DNA of 64,000 nt from Streptomyces kanamyceticus (GTDB lineage: Bacteria; Actinomycetota; Actinomycetes; Streptomycetales; Streptomycetaceae), in contig NZ_CP023699.1 of NCBI RefSeq assembly GCF_008704495.1, forward strand, positions 62,001-126,000, read 5' to 3'. Made by a program: the position numbers and the translations under genes. The notes below the pieces were generated by a model, which worked only from the letters and a program-made list of their open reading frames with translations, had not been told where the DNA came from and made no database searches. Of the stretch, positions 20,089-63,333 are shown piece after piece. The first letter of the stretch is position 1; every line of letters begins with the position of its first letter.

Positions 20089-23000
20089 CTGCGGCGCCGC
20101 CTGTTCCCAGTTCGCGATCGATGAGGGCGAACATCTCGTCGTTGGTCACGGTCGTGAACTCGGTTTCGTCGGTCCCGTGTTCAGGGGTTTCCGCGGTGCT
20201 GTCCGCGGTCCATTTCCACAGCAGGCGTTCCAGCCGCTTGACGGTCCTCGCGCGCGCCTCGGCGTCGGCGGGAACCGTCGCGAGCGAGGCTTCGAGGAGG
20301 TCGAGTTCCGCCTCTCCCGGCTGCGGGCCCCCACCCTGGCCGAGCCCCATCTGCTCCCACAGGTGGTGGGCCACGGCATCGGGGGTGGGGAAGTCGAAGA
20401 CCAGCGTGGAGGGCAGCGTGAGGCCGGTGGCCGCGCCCACGCGGTTGCGCAGTTCGACCGCCATCAGGGAGTCGAAGCCCAGCTCACGGAACGGTCGGTC
20501 CGGGTCGATGGCGTCCTTGGCGTCGCCGGTGAGGGTCACGTGGCCCATGACGACACCCGCGTGCGAGCGGACCAGTTCGAGCAGTTCGTGCTCCTGCTCG
20601 TGGCGGGTCGCGCCGAGCAGCCTGGTCCGCAGCCCGTCGGCGGGCTCGCCCCCGGTGTCCGGATCCGGTCCCCGCACGCTCGCCGCCAGCGCCCGTACGG
20701 CTTCGGGGATCTGCTGGAAGAGCGCGGTGGGGCGTTTGCCGTGGAAGACCGGCGCGAACCGCTCCCAGCGCAGGTCGATGAGGACGGCGGTGGCCTCCTC
20801 GCGGTCGAGGACGTGGGAGAGGGCGGCGGCGGCCGACTGGGGGTCCATCGCCTCGATTCCTTCGAGGCGGCCGCGGGCGCCGACGGCTCCGGCGGCCATG
20901 CCGGTCTCCGCCCAGGTGCCCCACGCGACGGAGGTCGCGGGCAGTCCCTGGGCGCGCCGGTGCTCGGCGAGCGCGTCGAGGAAGGCGTTCCCCGGCGCGT
21001 AGTTCCCGAGCGCGGGCAGTCCGAAGGTGGCGCCGAAGGAGGAGCACAGCACGAACGCCGAGAGGTCCATGTCCCGGGTGAGTTCGTGCAGGTGGACCGC
21101 GCCCCGCGCCTTCACGCGCAGCACGCGCTGCACCTGCTCGGGGGTGAGCGAGTCGATCACCCCGTCGTCCAGGACCGCGGCCGCGTGGATCACCGCGGTC
21201 AGCGGCAGGTCGTCGGGAACGCCCGCGAGCACGTCGGCGATCGCGTCGCGGTCCGCCACGTCGCAGGCGACGAGGGAGACCCTGGCGCCGAGCGCGGTCA
21301 GTTCCTCGCTCAGCTCGGCGGCGCCCGGCGCGGCCGGGCCGCTCCGGCTCGCCAGGACCAGATGCTCGGCCCCGTCGCGCGCCAGCTGCCGGGCCAGGTG
21401 AGAGCCGATGCCGCCGGTGCCGCCGGTGATGAGCACGCTGCCGCGCGGTTGCCAGGAGCGGCGCACGGGGGTGTCGGCGAGCGGGGCGCGGACGAGCCGC
21501 CGCCCGTAGAGGGTGCCGTCGGCGCGTACGGCGAGGTGGTCCTCGTCGGCGGGGGCGGTGAGCGCGGCCCGCAGCCCGTCCACCGCCGGGTCGGTGACAT
21601 CGGCGGGCAGGTCGATCAACCCGCCCCACAGCAGCGGGTGTTCCAGCGCGACGACCCTGCCGAGGCCCCACAGGTGCGCGGCCGCCGGGTCGGTGAGCGG
21701 ATCTCCCGCGTCGACGGAGACGGCTCCACCGGTGACGCACCACAGGCGCGGCGCGACCGGTAGTTCCCCTGAGACGTCGACCAGTGCCTGGGTGAGGGCC
21801 AGGGTCGCGGCGAGCGAGGCGGGCACCGCGGTGTGGTCGGGGTGGGGGCGCCGGTCGAGGCCGAGCAGCGAGAGGATTCCGGCGGGCGGTCCTTCCCGGC
21901 CGGTGCAGGCCTCGCGCAGCAGCCCTGCCAGGTGGGCCCGGTCGGCCGTCGCCGGATCCACGGCCAGCCGCTCGACCCGTGCGCCGAGCTTCTCCAGTGC
22001 CTGTACGGTTCCGGCGGCCCAGTCGTCGTACTCCTCGCCCTGCGGAACGGGCAGCAGCCAACGGCCTTCCAGCGCCGGGGTCTCGGCGGTGGCGAGCGGG
22101 TGCCACGCCACGCGGTAGCGCCAGCGGTCGGCGCGCGATCGCGACCGGCTGCGGCGCCGCCACGACGACAGGGCGGGCAGTGCCTCGCTCAGCGGCCGGT
22201 CGGCGGCGACCCCGAGTTCGGCCGTGATGTCGGCCAGGTCGCCGCGCTCCACCGCGGCCCAGAAGTCGGCGTCGTCGCCCTCGTCACCGTGCCGCTCGGC
22301 GGCGGGCGCGTCGGCATCGGCCTCCTCCAGCCAGTAGCGCCTGTGCTGGAAGGCGTACGTCGGCAGGTCCATGTGCCGGGCTCCGGTGCCCGCTCCGGCG
22401 AAGACCGCGGCCCAGTCGACGGGCAGTCCCCGTACGTACCCCTCGGCGAGCGCCGTGACGAAGCGGCCCGTGCCGCCCTCGTCGCGGCGGAGCGTGGCGA
22501 GGGCGACGGCGTCGCTGCCGGTGTCCTCGAAGGTCTCCTGGAGGCCGACGGTGAGCACCGGGTGCGCGCTCGACTCGACGAAGTGGCTGAAGCCGTCGGC
22601 GAGCAGGGCGCGGACGGTGTCGTCGAAGCGGACGGTCTGCCGCAGGTTGGTGATCCAGTACTCCGCGTCGAGCGCCGAGCTGTCGAGGGCCGAGCCGGTC
22701 ACGGTCGAGTAGAAGGGGATGTCGGAGGTGCGCGGCTCGATGTCCCGCAGCGCGTCGACGACCCGGTCGCGGATCGCGTCCACCTGCGCGGAGTGCGAGG
22801 CGTAGTCCACCGCGATGCGTCGCGCGCGCACCCCGTCCGCGTCGCAGGAGGCGATCAGCTCGTCGAGGGCGACGGGTTCGCCGGAGACCACGGTGGAGGA
22901 GGGGCCGTTGACCGACGCCACCGAGATGCGCTCGCCCCAGGGTGCGATCCGGTCGCGTACGCCGTCCGCGGGCAGCGCCACCGACACCATGCCGCCCTTG

Positions 23001-25144
23001 CCGGAGAGTTCCTCGCGGATGGCGCGGGCCCGCAGGGCGACCACCTTCGCCGCGTCCTGGAGCGACAGCGCTCCGCAGACGGCGGCGGCGGCGATCTCGC
23101 CCTGACTGTGACCGATCACCGCGGCGGGTTCGACCCCTGCGGAACGCCACAGCTCCGCGAGGGACACCATGACCGCCCACAGCGCGGACTGCACCACCTC
23201 GACGTCGTCGAAGGAGGGCGCGCCTTCGCCGCCGCGGATGGCCTCGGTCACCGACCAGCCGGTGAGCGGCCGCAGCGCGGCGTCGCAGGCGGCGAGCCGT
23301 CGGGCGAACGCCGGTGCGGTGTCGGCGAGTCGGGCCGCCATGCCCTGCCACTGGGAGCCCTGCCCGGGAAAGACGAAGGCGACCCGGCCGCCGGGGGCCG
23401 CGACCGAGGTGAGGACTCCGGGCGCGGGTGTGCCCTCGGCGAGGGCGGTGAGCGCCGCGAGGGCACCGTCCCTGTCGGCGGCCAGGACCGCACCCCGGTG
23501 TTCCATCGGGGACCGGGTCAGCGCCAGGGAACGCCCGATGTCCGCAGGGGCGGCCGAGGTCCGCGCCCCGGCGAACGCGGCGAGCCGCGCGGCCTGGGCC
23601 CGCAACGCGGTCTCCGAACGGGCCGACACCAGCCAGGGCACCAGCTCCCCGGTGAGTCCGGACGCCTCGACGGCGACGGAGTCGGCGTCGGCACTGGCAT
23701 CAGCGTCGGCACTGGCATCGGCACCCGGCGCTTCCGGTACGGGCTGCCCCGGGGCCTCCTCCAGGACGACGTGGGCGTTGGTGCCGCTGATGCCGAACGC
23801 GGAGACACCGGCGCGGCGCGGCCGGTCCTGCCGCGCGGGCCACGGCGTGGGCTCGGTGAGCAGCCGTATCGCCCCTGAGGACCAGTCGACGTGCGGCGTC
23901 GGCTCGTCGACGTGGAGGGTGCGCGGCAGCAGGTCGTGCCGCATCGCCTCCACCATCTTGATCACTCCGGCCACGCCCGCCGCCGGACCCGCGTGCCCGA
24001 AGTTGGACTTGATCGACCCCAGCAGCAGCGGCCGGTCCCTGGGCCGGTCCTTTCCGTAGGTGGCGAACAGCGCCTGCGCCTCGATCGGGTCGCCGAGCGT
24101 GGTGCCGGTGCCGTGCGCCTCGACCGCGTCCACGTCGTCGGCGGTGAGCCTGGCGCTCGCCAGTGCCGCCCTGATGACGCGCTCCTGGGCGAGGTCGTTG
24201 GGGGCCGAGAGCCCGTTGCTCGCGCCGTCCTGGTTGATCGCCGAGCCGCGGATCACCGCGAGGACCGGGTGGCCCGCCCGCCGCGCGTCGGAGAGCCGCT
24301 CGACGAGGAGCACTCCGGCGCCCTCGGCCCAGTTGGTGCCGTCGGCCTCGGCGGCGAAGGCCTTGATGCGACCGTCCGGGGCCATGCCCCGCTGGCGGCT
24401 GAACTCCACGAAGGCGTCCGGCATGGGCATCACCGCGACCCCGCCGGCCAGGGCCATGGCGCAGTCGCCGGACCGCAGCGCCTGCACCGCGAGGTGCAGG
24501 GCGACCAGCGAGGAGGAGCAGGCCGTCTCCACGCTCACGGCCGGGCCTTCCAGGCCCAGCGTGTACGCGACACGGCCCGAGGCCACGCTGGACATCGTGC
24601 CCGTGACCACGTACCCCTCGACGGGCTCGGGGGTCTCCCGCAGCCGGGACACGTAGTTGGTGGCCACGATGCCGGTGTAGACGCCGACGCGGGTGCCCTT
24701 CGCGGTGGCGGGGGCGATGCCCGCGCGCTCGAACGCCTCCCACGAGATCTCCAGCATCAGCCGCTGCTGCGGGTCCATGCCGAGTGCCTCGCGCGGGGTG
24801 ATGCCGAAGAAGGGCGCGTCGAAGTCCCCGGCGCGGCTGAGGAATCCGCCGTTGCGGACGTAGCTCGTGCCCCGCACCTCGGGGTCGGGGTGGTAGAGCG
24901 CGTCGAGGTCCCAGCCCCGGTCGGTGGGGAAGGGGCTGATGGCGTCGCGGCCTTCGGCGACCAGCTCCCACAGCTCTTCGGGGGAGTCCGCGTCGCCGGG
25001 GTAGCGGCAGGCCATGCCGACGACGGCGATGGGCTCGCTGTCCGCTGCCTCGGCCTCGTGCAGCCGGTGCCGCGTCAGGCTCAGGTCGGCCGTGACGCGT
25101 TTGAGGTAGTCGCGGAGCTTTGCCTCGGTAGTGCCGTTGGACAT
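20081..25144 (-). CDS. PKS4: module 7, KS-AT-KR-ACP
   Basis: Intact 1687-residue frame starting at ATG 25144, with GAGGG 5 nt upstream, 97 nt after the PKS3 stop. Docking helix [15 protein letters not shown] about 30-460 with ETACSSS (Cys 24528-24530); AT about 586-920 with GHSQGE and YASH (22793-22804), so methylmalonyl-CoA; a KR structural subdomain about 950-1230; catalytic KR about 1234-1440 with [15 protein letters not shown] (B-type Asp motif), Ser, Tyr (20999-21001, NYAPGN) and Lys; ACP Ser 20468-20470 in GFDSLMAV. There is no DH and no trace of one, so the beta-hydroxyl (C9 in the carboxyl-based numbering) is kept. The C-terminal docking tail [14 protein letters not shown] is of the common class. 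Confidence 0.94.
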
Positions 25145-25241
25145 GGTGTCCCTCTGTCTCCTTCGGCGAACGGTGGGCAGGGGCGCCCGGCGGTCGTGTC
25201 CCCTGGCGGGGGTGCCTGGTCCCGGGTCTCGGGATGGACGC

Positions 25242-28200
25242 TCAAGAGCCGCCCAGTTCCTTGTCGATCAGTGCGAACATCTCGTCGTCCGACGCGGCGT
25301 CGAGGGCTTCCCCGGCGAGGACCTGCCGGGTGCCGCGCGGGTCGCCCCGCCACTGCCACAGCAAGGCCTCGATGCGCTGGGTGATCCGCTCCGTGGTGGA
25401 CTCGTCCGCCTCGGTCGCCGCCAGGGTGTCGGAGAGCCGCTCCAGGTCGGCGAGGACCGGGAGTTCCCCCTCGGCGCCCGCCCCGAGTGCCAGTTCCTCC
25501 AGGAGGAAACGCACCAGGACGGTCGGCGTGGGATACGTGAAGACGAGCGTCGGCGGCAGCGTGAGACCGGTCGCGGCGGCCAGCCTGTTGCGCAGCTCGA
25601 CCGCGGTGAGCGAGTCGAAACCGAGGTCCTTGAAGGCCCGGTCCGCGTCGACGTCCTCGGTCGTGGCGTGCCGCAGTACGGCCGCGACCTCGGTGCGCAA
25701 CAGGTCGAGCAGGACGCGCGTCTGCTCGGCGGGCCGCACTCCGGCCAGTTTCCCGGCGAGTTCGGTACGGGAGCGGTCGGCGCCCGCGCCGGTGGCGGCG
25801 GTGCGCCGCGCGGTCCTGACGAGGCCGCGCAGCACCGTGGGCAGCGCGCCCGCTGCCGCCGCCTCGCCGAGCACCGGCAGGTCGGGACGGATCGGCAGCG
25901 CCAGCGCGTCCGTCCCGTGCCGGGCCGCGTCGAACAGCACGAGCCCCTCGTCCGGCGTGAACGGCAGGATTCCGTCGCCGCTTCCCCCTGTGCTCCCGCC
26001 CGTCCGCCAGGGCCCCCAGGCGAGGGAGACCCCGGGCAGCCCACGGGCCCTGCGGTGCTGGGCGAGGGCGTCGAGGAACACGTTTGCGGCGCCGAAGCCC
26101 GCCTGTCCCGCGTTGCCCAACGTGCCGGCCGCCGAGGAGAAGAGCACGAAGGCCGACAGGTCGTGTTCCAGGGTGAGTTGGTGCAGGTTGAGGGCCGCGT
26201 CGGACTTGGGTCGCAGCACCCGCTCGCACTGTTCGGCGCAGAGCGATCCGACGAGTCCGTCGTCGAGCACACCCGCCGCGTGCACGACGCCCGTCAGCGG
26301 CCGGTCGGCCGGGACGGTGTCGAGGAGCGCCGCCAGCGCGGCCCGGTCGGCCGCGTCACAGGCCACGACGTCCACGGCCGCCCCCGCCGATGTCAGCTCG
26401 GCCGCCAGCTCCGCGGCGCCGTCGGCCGCGCTCCCTCGGCGGCTCGCGAGCACCAGATGGCGCACGCCGTGTTCGGTCACCAGATGGCGGGCGATCAGGC
26501 CGCCCAGGGTCCCGGTGCCGCCGGTGACGAGCCAGGTGCCCGCCGCCGGGTCGGCCTCCGGCTGGTGGGCGGGGTCTGTCTCCGCCGGGTGCGTGGCGGC
26601 GGTCTCCGTCGGGTGCGCCTCGGTGCGGGCCCGGGCGAGCCGAGGCACCAGTGCTTCCCCCTCCCGCAGGGCCAGCTGCTGTTCGCCCTCGGCGAGAGCC
26701 GCCGTGACAGCGGGGACCAACCCGTCGAGCGACGACTGCCGCCCGTCCACGTCGACCAGCAGGAACCGCCCGGCCGGATACTCCGCCTGGGCGGCCCGTA
26801 TCAGCCCCCACAGCGGCGCGTGGACGAGCCCGCCGAGCTCTTCTCCCGCCCGCGTGGCCACGGCGTTCCGGGTCACCACCACCAGGGTCGAGGACTCGGC
26901 ACGCTCGTCGGCCACCCACTTCTGCACGACTTCCAGGGCCTCCGCCGTCACCTCGCGCACCCGGTCCGCGAGGCCCGGGTCCGCCGCCGGATCGGAGGTC
27001 GGTGCCGTGGCGTACGACAACACGGCGACGGTGGACGTGTCCGCCGCGTCCGCACCGCCCCTGCCCAGGCCGAGGGCGGCGGCCAGGCCCAGCTCGTCGG
27101 TGCCGATGACCGCCCAACGACGGGCGTCGGCGACGGACTGCCCGGCAGACGCCGGAGTCCACTCCAGACGGAACAGCGCGTCCCGCGTCAACTCCTCGAC
27201 CCCACGCAGCTCTTCGGGCCCGAGCGGAGCGAGCCGTACGGCGTCCACGGTGACCACGGGCGCGCCGTCCGGGTCGGTCGCGGTGACCGCCACGGTGTCC
27301 TCGTCCACGGGCCTCACCCGCACACGAAGGCTGGTGGCACCCACCGCGTGCAGGGTGAGCCCGCGCCATTCGACCGGCAGCAGGGGCAGTCCTTCGCCAC
27401 CGTCGGAGCGCGCGATCAGGGCCGGTTGGAGCGCGGCGTGGAGCAGGGCCGGGTGGAGTCCGAACCCGTCGACGGACAGGGTCCTGTCCTCTCCCTCGCC
27501 GACGGTGACCTCGGCGAAGAACTCGTCGCCCGCCCGCCAGAGGGAACGCAGCGCCCGGAACGCGGGGCCATGACCGTGCCGCGCGGCCTCCAGCCGCTCG
27601 TAGAGATCGTCGAGTCCGACCTGTTCGGCACCGGCGGGCGGCCACGTCGCCGGAGCGTCCTCCACCAGGTCCGGCGCGCCGTCGGCCAGAGTCCCGCGCG
27701 CATGAGGCGTCCAGGGCACGTCCGGCGCCGCCTGCGCACTGCGCGCGTACACCGCGAACTCCCGTTCGCCCTCCAACCCCCTGTCCTGTACGACCAGTTG
27801 GAGCTGTACGCCGCCCTGCTCGGGTAGCACAAGGGGCGCCTCGGCAGTCAGGCCCGCCACCCGGCCGCAGCCCGTCTCGTACGCGGCCGTCGCGGCCAGC
27901 TCGGCGAACACGGCACTCGGCACGACCATCGATCCGTGCACCGTGTGCTGCATGGACCAGGCATGCGTGCGAGGCATCAGGGAGCCGGTCAGCACGAGCG
28001 GTCCGCCGTCGGCCACGGGAAGCGCGGCACCGAGAACCGCGTGCCCCACAGCACCGAGCCCGAGCTCCGCCGGATCACCTGCGGCAGCGGGGTCGGCTTC
28101 CATCCAGTAGCGCTGGTGCTGGAAGGCGTAGGTGGGCAGGTCCACTCGACGGGCATCCGAACCGGCAGACAGGGACTGCCAGTTGACCGGCAGGCCGCGT

Positions 28201-31016
28201 ACGTAGCCCTCGGCGAGGGAGGTCAGGAAACGCTCCGGGCCGCCTTCGTCACGGCGCAAGGTGCCTTGCGCGTACGCGGTGTTACTGCCGGTGTCCTCGA
28301 ACGTCTCACCCAGACCGACGGTCAGCACCGGGTGAGCGCTGCATTCCACGAAATAGCCGAAGCCGTCCGCGAGGAGGTTCCGCACGGTCTGGTCGAAGCG
28401 GACCTCCTGACGCAGGTTCGTGAACCAGTACTCCGCGTCCAACTCCGCCGTGTTCAGAGGGGAACCCGTCACCGTGGAGTAGAACGGCACCTCCGAGGCG
28501 CGCGGACTGATGCCCCGCAACGCCGTGATCACCTGCTCGCGGATCGACTCCACCTGCGCGGAGTGCGAGGCGTAATCCACGGCGATCCGCCGCGCCCGCA
28601 CACCGTCCGCCTCACACGAGACCAACAGCTCGTCCAACGCGTCCGGATCACCCGACACCACGGTCGAGGAAGGACCATTCACCGAAGCCACCGAGATCCG
28701 CTCGCCCCAGGCAGCGATCCGCTCCCGTACATCCTCCGCAGGCAGCGCCACCGACACCATGCCGCCCTTACCGGACAGCTCCCCGGCAATCGCGGCAGCT
28801 CGCAGCGCCACCACCTTCGCGGCATCCTCCAACGACAACGCACCCGCCACCGCCGCCGCCGCGATCTCACCCTGACTGTGACCGATCACCGCGGCAGGCT
28901 CGACACCCACCGACCGCCACAACTCCGCGAGCGACACCATCACCGCCCACAAGGCGCACTGCACCACAACGACATCGTCCAGAGACGGCGCACCATCTAC
29001 ACCCCGGACAACATCGACCACAGACCAGCCCACATACGGCTCCAACGCCGCATCACACTCAGCAAGCCGCCCCGCGAACACCGGCGAGGACTCCAACAAC
29101 CCCGCCGCCATCCCCACCCACTGCGAACCCTGACCCGGGAAAACGAACACCGTCTTGCCGGTCAGTTCGAGTTCGTCCGGGTCCGTTGTCGTCGCCGTTC
29201 CGCGTACGACATGGGACGGGACGGTCGGATCTCCCGTGGCGAGGGACGTCAGGCCCGCGACCGCGGTCTCGTGGTCGGGGGCCAGGATGACCGCTCGGTG
29301 TTCCAGTGCGGCGCGGGTCGAGGCCAGGGAGTGGCCGATGTCCCGGAGGGAGGTGTGTTCGGTTGCCGCGTGGGCCGCCAGGAGCTCCGCCTGGGCTCGC
29401 AGGGCACGCTCGGAGCGGGCCGAGACGAGCCAGGGCACGAGGGTGTCCGTCAGGCCGGAGACGGTCCGGCCGTTCTGGCCGTCGGTGGCGGTTTCGGTGG
29501 CGGTGTCGGCGGGCCCGGACCCGGCCGCGGCCTCGGTGTCGCTCGGCGCCTCCTCCACGATCACATGTGTGTTGGTACCGCTGATGCCGAACGCGGAGAC
29601 GCCCGCGCGCCGGGGGCGGCCTTCGGTGTCGGGCCAGGCGCGGGCCTCGGTGAGGAGGCGGACGGCGCCCGACGACCAGTCGACGTGTGGGGTCGGCTCC
29701 TCCACGTGCAGCGTCTTGGGCAGTACGCCATGTCGTATGGCCTGCACCATCTTGATCACTCCGGCCACACCGGCGGCGGCGGAGGCGTGGCCGATGTTGG
29801 ACTTCACCGATCCCAGCCACAGGGGGCGGTCCTGGGAGCGCCGCTGCCCGTAGGTGGCGAGCAGAGCGTGCGCCTCGATGGGGTCGCCGAGGGTGGTGCC
29901 GGTGCCGTGCGCCTCCACCACGTCGATCTGTTCCGGCGCGACACGGGCATTGCGCAGGGCGGCGCGGATGACACGTTCCTGGGAAGGGCCGTTGGGTGCG
30001 GTCAGGCCGTTGCTCGCACCGTCCTGGTTGACGGCGGAGCCGCGTACGACGGCAAGGACCTGGTGGCCGTTGCGGCGTGCGTCGGAGAGCCGCTCGACGA
30101 GGAGCAGGCCGATGCCCTCGGCCGGTCCGAAGCCGTCGGCCGAGGCGGCGAAGGCACGGCACCTGCCGTCCGGGGACAGTGCCCGCTGGCGGCAGAACTC
30201 GGCGTATCCGATCGAGGTGGACATGACGGTGACGCCTCCGGCGACGGCGAGCGAGCACTCACCGGACCGCAGCGCCTGCCCCGCGAGATGGAGCGCCACA
30301 AGGGAGGAGGAGCAGGCCGCGTCGACGCTGACGGCGGGGCCCTCCAGGCCGAAGGTGTAGGCGATCCGGCCGGACATCACGCTGGCGAAGTTGCCGGTGG
30401 CGTAGTAGCCGGCGACCGGCTCGGGGATGCTCTGGTGCTCCCATCCGTAATCCATCGTGCTGAAGCCGATGAAGGTGCCGGTGGGGCTGCCCTTGACGGA
30501 CTTCGGGTCGATGCCCGCGCGTTCGAACAGCTCCCAGGAGCCTTCGAGGAGCAGGCGCTGCTGGGGGTCCATGGCCAGCGCCTCGCGCGGCGAGATGCCG
30601 AAGAAACCGGCGTCGAACTCGGTGGCCGAGCGCAGGAATCCGCCGCCGCTCACGTAGTTCTTGCCGTTCTTCGCGGCTCGCGCGACATCGGGGTCGTACT
30701 GGCCTTCGACGTCCCAGCCCCGGTCGGCCGGGAACTCCGTGATGGCGTCCCGGCCCTCGGCGACGAGGTCCCACAGCGCGTCCGGCGAGTCCACCCCGTC
30801 CGGATAGCGGCAGGCCATGCCGACGACGGCGATGGGCTCGCTCTGGGCGGCCTCCATCTCGCGCAGCCGTCGCTGGGTCTGCCTCAGGTCGCCCGTCGCC
30901 CGCTTGAGGTAGTCGAGCAGCTTCTCTTCGTTGGAGGTCACGCCGTTGCCTGACGTGGCGGTGCCTGCCGTGGCCGTGCGCTCCGCGGCCTGCCGTTCCG
31001 TGTCTGTCTCTGCCAT
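25242..31016 (-). CDS. PKS3: module 6, KS-AT-DH-KR-ACP with inactivated DH and KR
   Basis: Intact frame of about 1924 residues from ATG 31016 (GGGGA 8 nt upstream). A TTG at 31031 and a GTG near 30941 (directly before [13 protein letters not shown]) are alternatives. KS about 57-490 with DAACSSS (Cys 30312-30314; Ala replaces the usual Thr), AT about 620-960 with YASH (28563-28574), so methylmalonyl-CoA. DH about 985-1280 keeps [10 protein letters not shown], but the catalytic Asp of the LLDAALQ motif is His (codon 27438-27440). KR about 1492-1700 keeps [12 protein letters not shown], Lys and Ser, but the catalytic Tyr is Phe (codon 26094-26096, GQAGFGAAN). ACP Ser 25611-25613. Predicted outcome: the beta-ketone at C11 is left unreduced. 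The AT-coding DNA is nearly identical to those of modules 2 and 4. Confidence 0.94.
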   Translation of the reverse strand: MAETDTERQAAERTATAGTATSGNGVTSNEEKLLDYLKRATGDLRQTQRRLREMEAAQSEPIAVVGMACRYPDGVDSPDALWDLVAEGRDAITEFPADRGWDVEGQYDPDVARAAKNGKNYVSGGGFLRSATEFDAGFFGISPREALAMDPQQRLLLEGSWELFERAGIDPKSVKGSPTGTFIGFSTMDYGWEHQSIPEPVAGYYATGNFASVMSGRIAYTFGLEGPAVSVDAACSSSLVALHLAGQALRSGECSLAVAGGVTVMSTSIGYAEFCRQRALSPDGRCRAFAASADGFGPAEGIGLLLVERLSDARRNGHQVLAVVRGSAVNQDGASNGLTAPNGPSQERVIRAALRNARVAPEQIDVVEAHGTGTTLGDPIEAHALLATYGQRRSQDRPLWLGSVKSNIGHASAAAGVAGVIKMVQAIRHGVLPKTLHVEEPTPHVDWSSGAVRLLTEARAWPDTEGRPRRAGVSAFGISGTNTHVIVEEAPSDTEAAAGSGPADTATETATDGQNGRTVSGLTDTLVPWLVSARSERALRAQAELLAAHAATEHTSLRDIGHSLASTRAALEHRAVILAPDHETAVAGLTSLATGDPTVPSHVVRGTATTTDPDELELTGKTVFVFPGQGSQWVGMAAGLLESSPVFAGRLAECDAALEPYVGWSVVDVVRGVDGAPSLDDVVVVQCALWAVMVSLAELWRSVGVEPAAVIGHSQGEIAAAAVAGALSLEDAAKVVALRAAAIAGELSGKGGMVSVALPAEDVRERIAAWGERISVASVNGPSSTVVSGDPDALDELLVSCEADGVRARRIAVDYASHSAQVESIREQVITALRGISPRASEVPFYSTVTGSPLNTAELDAEYWFTNLRQEVRFDQTVRNLLADGFGYFVECSAHPVLTVGLGETFEDTGSNTAYAQGTLRRDEGGPERFLTSLAEGYVRGLPVNWQSLSAGSDARRVDLPTYAFQHQRYWMEADPAAAGDPAELGLGAVGHAVLGAALPVADGGPLVLTGSLMPRTHAWSMQHTVHGSMVVPSAVFAELAATAAYETGCGRVAGLTAEAPLVLPEQGGVQLQLVVQDRGLEGEREFAVYARSAQAAPDVPWTPHARGTLADGAPDLVEDAPATWPPAGAEQVGLDDLYERLEAARHGHGPAFRALRSLWRAGDEFFAEVTVGEGEDRTLSVDGFGLHPALLHAALQPALIARSDGGEGLPLLPVEWRGLTLHAVGATSLRVRVRPVDEDTVAVTATDPDGAPVVTVDAVRLAPLGPEELRGVEELTRDALFRLEWTPASAGQSVADARRWAVIGTDELGLAAALGLGRGGADAADTSTVAVLSYATAPTSDPAADPGLADRVREVTAEALEVVQKWVADERAESSTLVVVTRNAVATRAGEELGGLVHAPLWGLIRAAQAEYPAGRFLLVDVDGRQSSLDGLVPAVTAALAEGEQQLALREGEALVPRLARARTEAHPTETAATHPAETDPAHQPEADPAAGTWLVTGGTGTLGGLIARHLVTEHGVRHLVLASRRGSAADGAAELAAELTSAGAAVDVVACDAADRAALAALLDTVPADRPLTGVVHAAGVLDDGLVGSLCAEQCERVLRPKSDAALNLHQLTLEHDLSAFVLFSSAAGTLGNAGQAGFGAANVFLDALAQHRRARGLPGVSLAWGPWRTGGSTGGSGDGILPFTPDEGLVLFDAARHGTDALALPIRPDLPVLGEAAAAGALPTVLRGLVRTARRTAATGAGADRSRTELAGKLAGVRPAEQTRVLLDLLRTEVAAVLRHATTEDVDADRAFKDLGFDSLTAVELRNRLAAATGLTLPPTLVFTYPTPTVLVRFLLEELALGAGAEGELPVLADLERLSDTLAATEADESTTERITQRIEALLWQWRGDPRGTRQVLAGEALDAASDDEMFALIDKELGGS

Positions 31017-31061
31017 GCCCCAGTTCCCCAATTCCGCAGGTCCCCTAGCCCGGATCGCGGG

Positions 31062-47747
<16,686 letters not shown>

Positions 47748-47756
47748 CCGACTCGG

Positions 47757-47762
47757 TCCTCT
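47757..47762 (-). promoter_or_regulatory. Shine-Dalgarno that decides the PKS2 start
   Basis: AGAGGA on the minus strand lies 9 nt before ATG 47747. The longer candidate start at 47774 would read through this site and has no comparable one. Confidence 0.6.
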
Positions 47763-47833
47763 CCGAACAACCAATGGGACTCACCCATGAGCCATGGGGA
47801 TCCAGTTACGTGACGTTCTCAGGCGATCCCGAG

Positions 47834-63015
<15,182 letters not shown>

Positions 63016-63198
63016 CTTCTCCAGAGCTCCCCGAACACCACATAGAGACGAGAATCGAATCGCGAATGACAAAGCAATGAATGGCGATAAAACCGGGACG
63101 GCCGTGCCGCCGGGCAGAGTTCAGGCACCCGCGGACTTCGGTGTACCGATCTCAGCAGTCGGCGCCGTCCACTGTCCACCGGGCTTTGCCGCCGCAGG

Positions 63199-63248
63199 CC
63201 CCCTAGCACCCGGGAGGCACCCCCTACGGGGTGCCTCCCGCCCCCTAG
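63199..63248. promoter_or_regulatory. Three direct repeats of CCCCCTAG/C at exact 21-bp spacing
   Basis: CCCCCTAG at 63199-63206, CCCCCTAC at 63220-63227 and CCCCCTAG at 63241-63248. Starts are 21 bp apart each time, two helical turns, so a regulator would meet all three on one DNA face. Strong candidate for the pathway activator site. Confidence 0.65.
63211..63240. promoter_or_regulatory. Perfect 13-bp inverted repeat
   Basis: CGGGAGGCACCCC and its exact complement GGGGTGCCTCCCG are separated by CTAC. It is interleaved with the direct repeats, the middle repeat forming its centre. It may be an operator for a dimer or a hairpin in an untranslated leader. It is not followed by a gene end, so it is unlikely to be a terminator. 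Confidence 0.6.
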
Positions 63249-63260
63249 GGAACTTCTGGG
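63245..63260. promoter_or_regulatory. Possible PAS-LuxR (PimM-type) box
   Basis: CTAGGGAACTTCTGGG matches 12 of 16 positions of the PimM consensus CTVGGGAWWTCCCBAG as I recall it, with one half well kept. It sits about 25 bp before the putative P450 -10. It overlaps the third direct repeat, so it may be only part of that motif. Confidence 0.3.
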
Positions 63261-63321
63261 GATGGCCGCGGGTCACTCCGTCGATAGGGTGCCGGAGAAC
63301 GATGGTGATTCGCGTGAAGAC

Positions 63322-63326
63322 GGGAG
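63322..63326 (+). promoter_or_regulatory. Shine-Dalgarno of the P450 gene
   Basis: GGGAG lies 7 nt before GTG 63334 and selects it over the ATG at 63302 and the GTG at 63314, which are in other frames. Confidence 0.65.
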
Positions 63327-63333
63327 CTGTTCC

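Larger units (their letters stand above)
63016..63333. promoter_or_regulatory. Divergent control region between PKS1 and the P450
   Basis: 318 nt with no credible gene on either strand. It must hold the start signal for the long leftward PKS operon and for the rightward P450. Distinct elements within it are the triple direct repeat (63199-63248), the hairpin (63211-63240) and a LuxR-like half-palindrome (63245-63260). A TAGGGT hexamer at 63285-63290 is a possible -10 for the P450, without a recognisable -35, which suits an activator-dependent promoter. No convincing -10 could be chosen for PKS1. Confidence 0.6.

Noticed and set aside
47784..47798. Small hairpin CCCATG-AGC-CATGGG between PKS1 and PKS2
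   Set aside because: Only six pairs with a three-base loop and no T-run; too weak to call a terminator or attenuator in this GC-rich context.
63302..63316. ATG 63302 and GTG 63314 as starts of the P450
   Set aside because: Both are out of frame with the P450 reading; GTG 63334 has a proper GGGAG.
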